From Adiantum capillus-veneris (taxonomy: Eukaryota > Streptophyta > Polypodiopsida > Polypodiales > Pteridaceae), in contig CM043943.1 of assembly GCA_014529385.2 (NCBI GenBank), positions 151,546,592-151,610,591 on the forward strand: a stretch of 64,000 bases of DNA. The letters are read 5' to 3'. The stretch's first letter is position 1; every line of letters begins with the position of its first letter. Below are positions 21,586 through 32,372 of this stretch, piece by piece. The position numbers and the translations under genes are program-made. Below the pieces are notes generated by a model. It saw only the letters and a program-made list of their open reading frames with translations, had not been told where the DNA came from and did not search any database.

Positions 21586-24500
21586 TGTAAGGTCCCCAAC
21601 CCACCAATCCCAAAGATCGGGATGGGATCCCTGACATGTCTCTAGGTCTGATAAAAATCAGAGTCTCTAAACAAAAAAAATTCAAGGAATAGACCTTTAC
21701 CATTGACAATGGCTTGGGTCTATAGCCTTAGAAGCAGACCTAGTCCTGTCTCGCAGCGGAAACGGGACAACGTATTCAAACGGACTACACAAAAAATTTC
21801 TTATTCTGGCCCTATAACTTCATCATTCAGATTATGGTTTCCTTAGCCAACGCTTTTTCCCCCCCTTACATATGTGAGGGCACAGCCGTTGGTGGATTCC
21901 TCTTCCATGTGAAGAAGTTTCTAAAATGTTTTAGTGCGCGGTAATGGATAGTTACCTGACTAATCAAGTCCACCCATCCTTGATTGACAACCTTAGTCAA
22001 TCCCCACTTACCACCCCGCACTCACACATGATTCAATTATTTTCTAGTTACTATCACATTGTTTTAACACTTAAAAGAATGATTTCTTTTAACTTTAAGT
22101 CACATTAATTCCTTCAATCAATTATTAAAGACAACATTTAAAGCATTCTTTTAGAAAACAAACATCTTTAAACTTAAGAAAGGGTACTATCATCAAAACA
22201 TTGTCCATAATAACCATGACCAGTACTCTTCTTGTCTCAAGACCACCTAAGGGTGAAAAAAAGGCACCCATTCCTTATTCACATTCCGGAGTGGATAAAC
22301 CCCCACCCAAGGTTCCGGGTGCCCATACACCAAACCAGTTGCCCATCCAACCGGGCGGCTCCCCTAGGATAAAAAACGGTATCCTAACTTATGTAGAAAC
22401 ATCAAGACATGACACGGAGTAGAAACTCATCGTCCATGGGGGTAACCGACTTATCCGTGGCTAAAAAGCCAATCATTATCATCAAAATACTAAGGAGTCG
22501 AAGTGTCTTGAGACAAGCTGTCTTAAGGATGATCAATCATATCTTTCCTATTTCAACCAGTTTTAACCCAAACAATTCTTTCCTACATTATAAACAAATG
22601 CACGTTGGAAGTTACCTTCCGTTTTCAGCCAGTTTATCCTTCCTAACCTTACGTATGCAATGCTAACTTAAAAATGAACTTTAAAAGATTTTAAATGATG
22701 GGACTGCTCGTCCATGTGCTGTGGGGTGTGAGCCCGTACAATTTCCTCCGTCAACCTATGGCTAGGCCCAGCCTCATGGTCATTAGTGGCTTTGTTTCGC
22801 TTGTTGCAAACAGTTTCTTCCTCAGTAAGGGGATTTCCCCTGGTTCTCTTTGGAGACTTAATCCATTAGAAGTTTAGTTGAATAATCTTATTTTTCCTTG
22901 TTTACCCAAAAATAAGGATTTTTGGAGTAAGTATGTATCTTTAATAGTCAATTTGATGAGATATTCCCCCTGTAACTTATTTATGCTATAAGTAATTTCC
23001 CATAATTACCATTTAATTTGGGAAGTCCTTTAACTAGGTTTCTCCTTAGTTTATCTTCCATTTTAACCTCAGTAAATTATAAATTTCTATCCGCTAATGG
23101 GTTACTCTCCCTAAATTATAATTGAATATGTTCTATCTTTAGTAATTTTCATGAATTTGATTAATAACCTTTTCCTCCTATATTTATTGTCTAAATTAGG
23201 TAAAATTTTATTGATAGTAATTTATTATACCATCCATTTATGTTGAGGTAATGTTCCCACCCTTCAATAGTGATTTTGGACCTCTGGTATTTATTTGGTA
23301 ATTAGATAAATTTGTTTACTAATTTTCTTTGTCTATTTTATACGCAAAATCGGTTACTTTTATTGAAGATAAATACCTAAAATATTTATCTGAGGTTGGG
23401 GTATTTATCATGGATTTTCTAAGGTGTGTTCTATGTCTGATATTTATATCAAAGGTTTTACTATATTCCCCCTTTTAGTTCCCCCTTAAAAAAATATAAT
23501 TTTCTTGGGATAATTAGGTAAACTAACTATCTGAGGGTAACATAATTATCACGGGTTTCCTAAGGTATAATTAAAGTGTGATAAATACCCCAAGTCAATC
23601 TATTTGCTAATTTCCCCAATTTAGTTTGTCCTAAAAATAGAGTATTTTTGCTAAAGTAACTAGATAAATTAATTATCTCAGCTTCATATATATATCACGA
23701 GTCTCCTAGCATATAGTTAATCTTTGATAAATAACTTAATTCAATTTAAATCCATTTACTATGTTCTCCTATTTAATTTATCCTACAAACAAAGTATTTC
23801 TGCTAAAGCAATTAGATAAATTATGTATCTGAGCTTCTCATAATTATCACAAGTTTCCTAGCATATAAGTAACCTCTGAAAGATAACTCAATTCAATTTA
23901 GATCCATTTGCAAATTTTCCCTATTTAATTTGTTCTAAAAACAAAGTATTCTTGCTAAAGTAATTAGATAAATTAATTATATGAGCTTCTCCTAATTATC
24001 ACATGTTCCCTAGTATATAATTACCCTTTAATAAATAACTCAATTCAATTTGAATCCATTTGCTAAATTTTCTTATTTAATTTATCCTAGAAACAGAGTA
24101 TTTCTGCTAAAGTAATTAGATAATCTATTTGAATCAATTTGAATCCATTTCAATTCAATTTTCTAATTATCATGGGTTCCTTCACAAATAAATAACAACT
24201 CATAAATAACTCAATGCATTTTAAATCAATTTACTAAATTTTCCTATTTAATTTGTCCTAAAAATAGAGTATTTATACTAAATTAATTAGATAAATTAAA
24301 TATCTGAGCTTCTCTTAATTATCACGGATTCTCCAATACATAATTGACCATTGATAAATAACTCAAAGTATTTGAAATCAATTTACTAATTTTCCTTATT
24401 TAATTTGCTAAACTAATTCAATAAATTAATTATCTGAGCTTCTCCTAATTTTTACTGGTTCCTTAACACATGTTTAACCACTGATAAATAACTCAAAGCA

Positions 24501-25621
24501 TTTGAAAGCAATTTATTAATTTTTCCTATTTAATTTGTCGTAAAAACAGCGTATTTCTGCTAAAGTAACTAGGCAAATTAATTATCCGAGCTTCTTCTAA
24601 TTATCATAGTTTTTCTAAAATAGAATTAACCACTGATAAATAGCTCAAAGTATTTTGAATCAATTTGATTATTTTCCCCTTTAATTTTCTCAAAAAAATA
24701 GTGTAAGTCTGCATAATTAATTAGAAAAATTATCCTAGCTTTATGACTGTCTAATGTAGCTCTGATAATTACCTCAACTTAATATAAGCTTAATTAATAT
24801 ATTTCCCATTAATTCATGGCTAATTTGGCTAATTTCATCCCTAATATGATAGGATAATTAATTAGCTTAACATCACCAAGCTTAATTACAACATTCAACA
24901 AAGAATAATTAATTAAGAGAGGATTTATGAGTATACATAGACCTAATCTTTGATTTATTAACAAAATAGATTAAAGTAGCCTTGCTAATTAAGAAGGATT
25001 AGGTTAATTATCGTTTAAGTTAATCAACTAGAGCTTAATCTCTAGTGATTTTTGCGTAGCGGTCTCTCTAGATGAGAGAGAGTGTGTCAAGGCTCTGAGT
25101 CTGTTTGAAATTGTGAAGCAACGATCATATTTATAGGTTTCTGGGCACTCACAGGCTGGAAAGTGGCAGTAACTTGCATCCCAAGCAGCCCTGCAGGTCA
25201 AAAAACGCCCCCTGCTGCTAAATATAGTATGGGAGAGTTCATCATTACCCCACACAGCCCCCCTCAGCTTCCAGAATCGATTTTACCTATTTTCACTGAT
25301 TTTTAATGATGAAAATTGGAAATATCAGTAATTTCTAGAACCTTAGGATAAGAAAGTCTTTGTTAATAATAATTACTGAAACCATCCAATTTTTCTTAAC
25401 TAATTGAATTCCTAGTGTAACCTTTCAGGACTCGTAACTTTTCCAGATTTTATCGGAAAAGTTCTGTTCTGAAATTTCTAGCCCGGGTTTTCTGTGCTTA
25501 AGATTCCAAAAATACCAATATTTGCCACGGTTGGACAATTCTACATTGCTTTTTCAATAATCATATCAGTCGAATTAAGCTTTATACAATCTTTAAGGTT
25601 TCAAAAACTGGAAACCTTACA
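21586..25621 (-). repeat. 5' LTR of the giant-LTR element, 4036 bp
   Basis: Partner of 14728-19011, with the same TG...CA borders and the same minus-strand TATA box at 25128-25135. It is about 250 bp shorter, mainly through deletions in the tandem array (for example near 24122-24170, where two units are fused). Confidence 0.92.
23388..24740. repeat. Tandem array inside the 5' LTR, ~152-bp period with deletions
   Basis: Anchors at about 23388, 23529, 23675, 23827, 23979, 24302, 24432 and 24584. The 152-bp spacing holds for several units and is disturbed by indels in others. Same unit as in 16584-18090. Confidence 0.9.
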
Positions 25622-26078
25622 GAGTCTAAAATTTTGTCTCTAAGAAAGAATTGTTCGAAGGATATAACTAACATGGCTATGGAATATGACAAAGGTTTAG
25701 CCAACAACATTGCATTGATTTTGACAATTTCAAATGAATGTCCAAATAAAAAGGTATGTAAAAGCCTCTGATTTTTTACTCACTGACAATGTAGTGAAAC
25801 AAACACTCAAATTTACACACTGTCGTGAGAATGACATGTTCTCACGTATTATAAAAGTTTGAGAAGGACTCTGCAAATTCCCCCATGCAAGAAAACTCTA
25901 TTCTAATTTTATCAACTAAAGTGGATTACCACAAATTATAAGAGACATTAGACAATAATAATTCTTACCAAGGTCTTCACGTTATATACAAATGTTATGA
26001 TCGCAATCTATGAAGCATAGTATCATGTCAATAGAAGTGTAAGCTCTCGCTCCCTCCCTCCCCTCACTCTCTCTCCCT

Positions 26079-26128
<50 letters not shown>

Positions 26129-26240
26129 ACCTTTGCCAACATATATGTCAATTATGTTGTATTTTTTAAAGCTCCAAGAACTGTGATTTTATGCAAACTG
26201 TACATCTAACATTGTGAAATATTTCAAAGCAAAAGATCGA

Positions 26241-26274
<34 letters not shown>

Positions 26275-26463
26275 GACACACACACACACACAATTGGTAT
26301 AATTTTTATTTTGTTTTGTCCTTCTCCCCTCCCTAGGTGATAAATACATGAGCCACATAATTCAAAGGAAAAAATATTTATAGTCTTATGTGACAAGGCC
26401 ACAAGAGAAAATTAGAAAATCATTTTCCGGCTTTGCTTGACTCTACTTTATGTCAAGAAAATT
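25622..26463. other. Intergenic, microsatellites only
   Basis: Contains a C/T-rich tract ending in (CT)n (26044-26127) and a compound (TC)n(TA)n(CA)n tract (about 26239-26292). A GGATATAACTAACATGGC stretch just after the LTR vaguely resembles the PPR pseudogene left of the element, but too weakly to call. Confidence 0.5.
26044..26127. repeat. CT-rich microsatellite
   Basis: CTCC-rich start passing into pure (CT)n. Confidence 0.95.
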
Positions 26464-26562
26464 GGTCCTTGATATGTAGGGTTGGCTAACCTCAACACTA
26501 TCTAACACGGGATTTGAATGACCCCCAACCAGTGGGATTGATGGCCAGGAAGTGTGGGCACG
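26464..26562 (-). mobile_element. SINE fragment, inverted, 3' half
   Basis: The inverse of this stretch aligns with 26790-26888 of the neighbouring SINE: both carry CACACTTCC, GGGGGTCATT and GTTAGATAGTGTTGAG in the same order and spacing. The tRNA-like head is absent, as in a 5'-truncated copy. Confidence 0.7.
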
Positions 26563-26674
26563 GAAACAAAGGCGCTTGTAGATGTTGATTGCTGAAAAAT
26601 AAACAAGGGCAACAAATGTAGACAAGGATACTGACTTTATAATAAAGGGCGCTCAAAGTGGTTTCAACAAACCA

Positions 26675-26935
26675 CATGCGCCTGCGTGGGTTAGCTCGTT
26701 AGTCTCCCAATTGCGAGGTCATGGGTTCAAGTCTCCGACCCATGTCCATGCGTTGACTTTTTGTAGACCCTTCCCCCGCCTCTAGATTCGTGTGCACACT
26801 TCCCGATCGTCGATCCCACCACTTGGGGGTCATTAAGGTCCAATGTTAGATAGTGTTGAGAGGGCTAGCTGATGTATAATAAGGACTCCGGGCTTCTCTT
26901 TCACATGCACAATACTTCAATGAAATTTTACTACA
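26675..26935 (+). mobile_element. tRNA-derived SINE
   Basis: A tRNA-like head with A-box-like GGTTAGCTCGTTAG (about 26688-26701) and B-box GGTTCAAGTCT (26724-26734), 25-35 bp apart as in a tRNA promoter. A tRNA-unrelated body follows, shared with the inverted fragment at 26464-26562. The 3' end is imprecise (about 26935) and I could not assign target duplications. SINEs are transcribed by RNA polymerase III from these internal boxes and mobilised by a LINE in trans. Confidence 0.7.
26724..26734 (+). promoter_or_regulatory. Pol III B box of SINE
   Basis: GGTTCAAGTCT matches the tRNA B-box consensus GGTTCRANNCC apart from its last two bases (CT instead of CC). Confidence 0.65.
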
Positions 26936-27733
26936 AGGTTTTAAGGACCAAAGGGAACAAATAATTTCTTGTTATTTGGGGAGTGTTGAAACAACACTAA
27001 GTCATGCTTGGTTTGATTCATTGGTCTCAATATGTCTGCCACAAAAAACATTGAGAAAAACATTGACAGGTTTCTTGGATATTATCTTTCAAAAGGCATT
27101 CATTGCAGGATACAAACGTCTGCTTGGCAATACTCCTATTAAATAAACTAGTATGTGATCCGCTCATTGTTGTGGCCAAGGGGTATGGCTCAATTTTGGG
27201 TACCCCTCACCCTCCTCTTTAAGGTGACACCATATTCAAGTATTTTTTATGCATTCTATTCAAGGTAGTGATAGCCATATCTTAAATGCTTCATCATCTG
27301 AAATGATGTTTTGCATTCTTTGTTGTATAGCTCTTAGTCACATCAACTTTGTTTCACAATAGAAAATGCATAGAGAATTGAATCAACATAACAACTATAA
27401 TACATTCATAAACTAAAAAGATTACATGCAATGGAGCTAGGGTGGAGAGAGAGAGAGAAGAGTAGAAGAACATGGCTCTAATTTTATGGCAAGAGAGAGA
27501 GAGAGACACAGGGAGAGGGAGATTAAAATAGAAACAACAATCTACTCCCATTACTATAAGTAGTCACTTTAAGGATAACTTGCCATTGGTCACTTAAACA
27601 TTTTTTTTTTGAAAGCCACTAAATCTTAACTGGCAAAAAACTCGTGACTTCAAAACGACAATCTGCGAGACGTTGCATTCGGCACCCACAAAATCCATGG
27701 GCCCACGCAACGAACACTCCTACCAAAACGCCG

Positions 27734-27734
<1 letters not shown>

Positions 27735-27767
<33 letters not shown>
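27735..27767. repeat. Poly-C tract, 33 bases
   Basis: Uninterrupted run of C; proline-rich and glycine-rich ORFs across it come from the tract. The length may vary or be mis-assembled. Confidence 0.95.
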
Positions 27768-28228
27768 ATGCAAGGTGTACAATACAATCCTCCAATTCTC
27801 ATGTCTATCCCTATGGGGGTATACTGCATTGGCAGGTAAGCAATCGCCAAGCTCACAAACCCGTATGCAAGTTGAACCTGCATTACGGTTCAATGCCACA
27901 TGGATATGACAGTATCCTTGGGTCCTCCAAAAAAAGCATGCACTTCCATAAAAATGTTATCACAATAATAGTGATTCCTACAAGCCAATAGGTTAAGAGC
28001 AATAAGTTCAATAACCAAACAAAATATAGAATGAAACTGTGCTTCGTTGATATTCCTTACCTAAAAACTTCAAAGCTTTCAATAATGTATACTACATCAT
28101 GCACATTGAGTGGGCCTCTCCAACCAAGTGGATCTACATGACAAATTTGTTAGTTCAAATATCAAGTTGAAAATTTTTCAAAGCATATAATTAGATCTAA
28201 TTACCATAGATGTGATGTGTTGGATGAT

Positions 28229-28288
28229 GAAGCATCCAAGTAAACGTAAACAATGTCTGAAGCATCCAAGTAAACGTAGACAATGTCC
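28229..28288. repeat. 30-bp tandem duplication
   Basis: 28229-28258 and 28259-28288 (GAAGCATCCAAGTAAACGTA...) differ at two positions. Confidence 0.93.
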
Positions 28289-29700
28289 AATGTCTTCTAA
28301 GAGGGGGCATCTATAAATAGAACATTCCACCCCATCCAAGAAATACCAACATAAGCTTTGCATGACAATGAAAGTGCATAGAGAATTGAATCGACATAAA
28401 AACTATAGTATGGGACCCATGTGTTGCTGCAAAACAAATGAGTGCACTATTAATACCACTAAAACTCTTAAATCTATAGCAAACCATTAGCTCTCAACCA
28501 CTCGCAAACATGCACAAAGAGTTGCACAAATCTACTCATTTATGTAAATATAAGCCATAAACTTTCAACATTCTCATAATGAGATGAAAAACATCTATAA
28601 TTTGTGAAAGTAGAAATTTCACAGATATGCAACAACTTACAGATGGAAAAAAACACTTAGATTTAAGATTTTGATGTGTTTTTTGGAAACAAATAACCAA
28701 CTGCAATACCAATGAACGTGCATACACATTCATGATTGGCATTGTTCATGTAGAATCCATAAAAAATGTCAAAATCCATCAAAAAAAAACTAAACAATTC
28801 GTGCATGCCATTGCCATACAAAGGATGCTTTGGTGTGGAGTTGTAGTTGATAGCACATAATAACTATAATAATACTCAAATTCTATATACCTATCGTACA
28901 GTGATCATCCTTTTTGCAAATAAAACCCCACAAACACTATTTTCTTCTTTGAACCTTCCATAAGTTCTACATTATACACATCTTATGGACGCACATCGTA
29001 ATAGAGGCCGATTGGTCACTAATTTCCAAAGCAAAGAGATCCATAGGAGAAAGTTTGATTTTTGCCAAGAGGACACAACTTTAGGTGTATGCATATGCAT
29101 CAATGCACTAAAATACCAAGTTCAAGTGGTTTAATGTACATGATCCTTGTCTAAAGTTATTTACAATGGTCATTACTGGGTCTAAAAATTGCTACTACCA
29201 AATATTTGGGATAACAAAAAATCCTTTAAATCTAAAGGAGTAAGACAATTTCTACCTATAAATCTTAAGATAGCTTTTACAATGAAGTTTTGGTAGCGAA
29301 AAAATATATTGGAATCTATCCAACTTTCAACTATTTCATTTCCACCTTGAAGCTCACGTAGCTAATAATAGATGTAGTAATTGAAACCTCTTTCTTAATG
29401 GCGTGTTACTTTATGTTTTCAAGGCACAAATGCATTACTCCATATTGTTTGGACACAAATATAATTTCAACCAACATTGGAGAGTGGGAATGGGTAACAC
29501 GCCCAACACACAAACAAAAGCCTCGCTATAGCTCAGGGTACTCACAGCACCCCTATCCTCTCAAACACACCTTCAAAACACGCACGGCTAGCTAGCAGAG
29601 CTCCACCTACACCTCACCTAATAACACGCACGGTTACCAGTACCACAATCGAACACACCTATGCCACAATTTTCAATCCTTGCCCTTCAACATAGACAAC

Positions 29701-29702
<2 letters not shown>

Positions 29703-29790
<88 letters not shown>
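29703..29790. repeat. (CT)n(GT)n compound microsatellite in LTR
   Basis: CT at 29703-29738, GT at 29739-29790. Confidence 0.97.
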
Positions 29791-29794
<4 letters not shown>

Positions 29795-31176
29795 AAATCC
29801 ACACACCGATGGCTCTAGGCGCACACACACTTGTACGCAACACCGTGAATTGCCTAAGAGCATAAGACGAGAGCAGGGGGGGAGAGGGAATCCACACCAA
29901 GAAGTGGGGAATGTTTCTTCACTTTACTCAAGATGATCCAGTACAATCGGCTCCATCGGCACAACCTCGACGATCACCCCCAAAAAAAACTAGAGACAAC
30001 GACCTTCGTTGATGCCATCCTGATGATAAAGATTCTTCCTTTGTTTCCTTGCCGCCACGCACAGGTGAGAGCTTTTCTACTCCAATTTTCTTCCCTCCTC
30101 GATGAGTCGCAAAACCCTTCCACCTTCCCAAGAAAAAAAAAACCCCTTCTTCGTAAAAGGAACCCCAGTCCCTCCTTTTCTTTTTTCCCTCTCGATCCTT
30201 TTTTCCCCAAGGGGCAACGACAAGGCCGTCGTTGCTCCCTTCTCTCTTTGGCTAAAAAATTTTCCCTCTCTTTTTCCCTAACTTGAGCCAAACCTTTCAA
30301 CTTTCTTTTTCCCAAAAAGGGTTTCATAGCTGGGCTGGGTTACATATCTTTGTGAACCAACTTAAGCTTTTTTTATTTCCCTTTACTTTTTAACTTTGGA
30401 GCTCCACCCCATTATTTTTAGCCTTTACAAATAATAACCAAGGTGTCTTGTGCACTGATTCTCGAGTTGCAAAAACATACCGAAGGTCGCCGACCCAGAG
30501 TCTGAACTTGCCATCCTACACCACACTTGAACCTTGCCGAGGTCACAAATCGGGGTTGCAAAAATCAAGAAAATCACTTGTTGCTGCCTTATCGGCAATT
30601 GTCATCAAATTCCCACCTAGCGAAACTCGATCACCGCAACTCCGATTGATGAGCGATTAATTTTTCATAAACTCCACATAACATGATCTACCCTTTAGAA
30701 CCTGGTCGAAGCTCAAAACCCATCGGATGGCGTATCTTTTGATGTTGCCAAGTGGGCACACACTCGACCTCCGGCTAATTTTCAACTGGCCATAACTTGC
30801 CCGTCTGAGCTCCAAAGGCCAATCTGAAAAGACCGACATGCTCCACAGTTCTAGCTTTTTGCGTGTTTCCAATGATTCCAATTTTCACCACCTGTTTGTA
30901 CCTGCCCTGCTCGTCGGAGATCTGCAAAACATTCCATCTTCGGACAATCATAACTTTCACACCGGGACTCCGTTTGACGAGCCATCTGAACGGGCCCATA
31001 AAGCCTCTCAAAGACCACATTTTAGAACACTGACTCATCATTTTGGGCACCTTTACCTGCTATTCCACATGGACCATTCTGGGGCCTTTTTGGCCTTAAA
31101 ACCGCATTAGACATACACTTTTGCCCCGACATGCTCTCCCAAGGCCTTCGTTCTTGCTTTAGCCCTTTGCCATGTG

Positions 31177-31181
31177 CGTGC
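31177..31181. repeat. Target site duplication of copia element, left
   Basis: CGTGC, repeated at 37017-37021. The uninterrupted partner LTR (near 49685) has a single diverged copy at the matching place. Confidence 0.93.
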
Positions 31182-31503
31182 TGTTGAGATGTCGAGCTCT
31201 ACACCTTGACCTGGCATCCACTACGGGTCTTGGCGGCTTACGGCATTTACTCACTGGCGCGTTAAGTGACCGACACGGAGGATCTCTGCCAGTGATTCTA
31301 CAGCTGGACTACACTTATAGTGCCAGCCTAGTACGCTTCTAGCGAGTTCACACTTAGTGATCGCATGTACATATGTGCTACTTTTCAGCTTTAGCACTTA
31401 AACATTTTGTACTCTCTTTTCTGTGAAGAAGAAGAAGAAGATTTCCATCTCTGTGTGCTTTGTGATTGTCTTGTGTAGCTCTCTTGCATCCTCATTCTTT
31501 ACA
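31182..31503 (+). repeat. 5' LTR of copia element
   Basis: 322 bp with TG...CA ends; carries a short (GAA)n run near its 3' part. Ten differences from the 3' LTR. Confidence 0.96.
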
Positions 31504-31516
31504 TGGTATCAGAGCC
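31504..31516 (+). promoter_or_regulatory. Primer binding site of copia element
   Basis: TGGTATCAGAGCC starts directly after the LTR and is complementary to the 3' end of initiator Met-tRNA. Confidence 0.95.
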
Positions 31517-31588
31517 TGGTGCAGGCAAGAGAGACTAAGAGAGCAAGAGCATCACAATCCCTTCGTTCGCAATCCACGACCATATGCA

Positions 31589-32173
31589 AATTTCTATTCC
31601 CTTGGATGTGAATGCAAAGGTGAGTGCAGAGAAGGGTGATGTTGTTGAGGATGTCAACATGTACAGGAAGATTGTGGGTAGTCTAATCTACTTGACTATC
31701 ACGAGGCCAGACTTGAGCTACACAGTAGGCTTGGAGAGTCAGTTCATGCAGCTTCCGAGGAAGCCACATTTGGATGGAGTACGACGCACACTTAGGTATG
31801 TGCAAGGTACTCTTGACTACGCATTGTTCTATGCAGCAGATGGCACCATTAGCATTGTATGGGTATACAGATGCAGATTGGGCAGGTAGCATTGTTGATA
31901 GGAGATCTACGAGTGGCTTCATGTTCTCTTTTGGGAGTGCTGCTGTTACTTGGAGCAGCAAAAAGCAGCCTACAGTTGCTTTATCGAGCACAGAGGCCGA
32001 GTACAGAGGTGCAGCAGTTGCGGCGTGCGAGGTAGCTTGGCTACGCACATTACTTGAGGACTTGGGAGTGCAGGTGGACCAGCAGATTTTCATCCATTGT
32101 GACAACCTCATCTACATGCAGTTGGCTAGGAACCCAGTGTTCCATGCCAGGACCAAACACATAGAGGTCCATT
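31589..32173 (+). pseudogene. Displaced duplicate of the RT end/RNase H region in the copia leader
   Basis: 585 bp nearly identical to 35948-36531 (584 bp) of the same element, placed between the primer site and gag. It encodes the end of RT (SIPLDVNAKVSAEKGD), then the RNase H block with DADWAGSIVDRRSTSGFM and ALSSTEAEYRGAA. One extra G near 31841 shifts the frame. At the position of the TAG at 36048 in the main copy this duplicate still has TAC. The junctions are abrupt: left after CATATGCA, right at GGTCCATT. A template switch during reverse transcription is a likely cause. It lengthens the leader before the gag ATG at 32373 and has no plausible function as protein. Confidence 0.93.
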
Positions 32174-32372
32174 TTAGGGGTTTTCGCATAAGTTTCTGAA
32201 CAGGTCTCCAAAGTGCAGTATACAGAGATTTACTGTACAAGTACAGTGGTTGTATGTACGCTTGATTGTGGACAATCATTGAGTATAGAAAGCGTTACAG
32301 GTACCACAATAGCAGGTTCAACAGATTTGCAGGTTTTTGCAGATTGCAGCTATTTTGTCTTAGTGCTTCAAG

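Larger units (their letters stand above)
14728..25621 (-). mobile_element. Ty3/gypsy derivative with giant LTRs (gag plus chromodomain remnant only)
   Basis: Two long direct repeats, 14728-19011 and 21586-25621, begin (top strand) TGTAAGGTCC and end AACCTTACA, so each has inverted TGTAAGGT/ACCTTACA ends. A Met-tRNA-type primer site next to the right copy shows the element reads on the minus strand. The interior is only 2574 bp and contains a gag-like ORF, an extra ORF and a chromodomain tail; no protease, RT or integrase core remains. Hand comparison of the first 143 bases of the LTRs gives nine differences, so it is not recent. A clear 5-bp target duplication is not visible (TAGTT left, GAGTC right). 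It resembles LARD or TR-GAG elements of chromovirus origin. Confidence 0.9.
26936..29477. other. Intergenic region, no gene seen
   Basis: AT-rich sequence with short non-conserved ORFs, GA-rich patches (about 27445-27515), a poly-C tract and a 30-bp duplication listed separately. Nothing else supported. Confidence 0.5.
29478..31181 (-). repeat. 3' LTR of gypsy element 1, outer part
   Basis: Aligns with 47989-49747. It contains a (CT)18(GT)26 microsatellite at 29703-29790 where the partner LTR has CT only. The LTR continues at 37022-37079 after the copia insertion; joined length is about 1762 bp against 1759 for the 5' LTR. Confidence 0.92.

Noticed and set aside
15340-22666. Paired 73-codon ORFs at 15340-15561 and 22201-22422
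   Set aside because: They recur only because they lie at the same place in the two LTRs, on the strand opposite to element transcription.
14723-25626. 5-bp target duplication of the giant-LTR element
   Set aside because: TAGTT and GAGTC agree at only three of five positions, so I do not claim it.
25622-25760. Continuation of the PPR pseudogene to the right of the giant-LTR element
   Set aside because: Only a short GGATATAACTAACATGGC-type stretch resembles the PPR blocks left of the element; too weak to annotate.
26675-26760. A tRNA gene
   Set aside because: A- and B-box-like motifs are present, but the acceptor and anticodon stems do not form and a SINE body follows; called SINE.
27644-27991. 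Proline-rich and glycine-rich ORFs
   Set aside because: Produced by the 33-base C tract.
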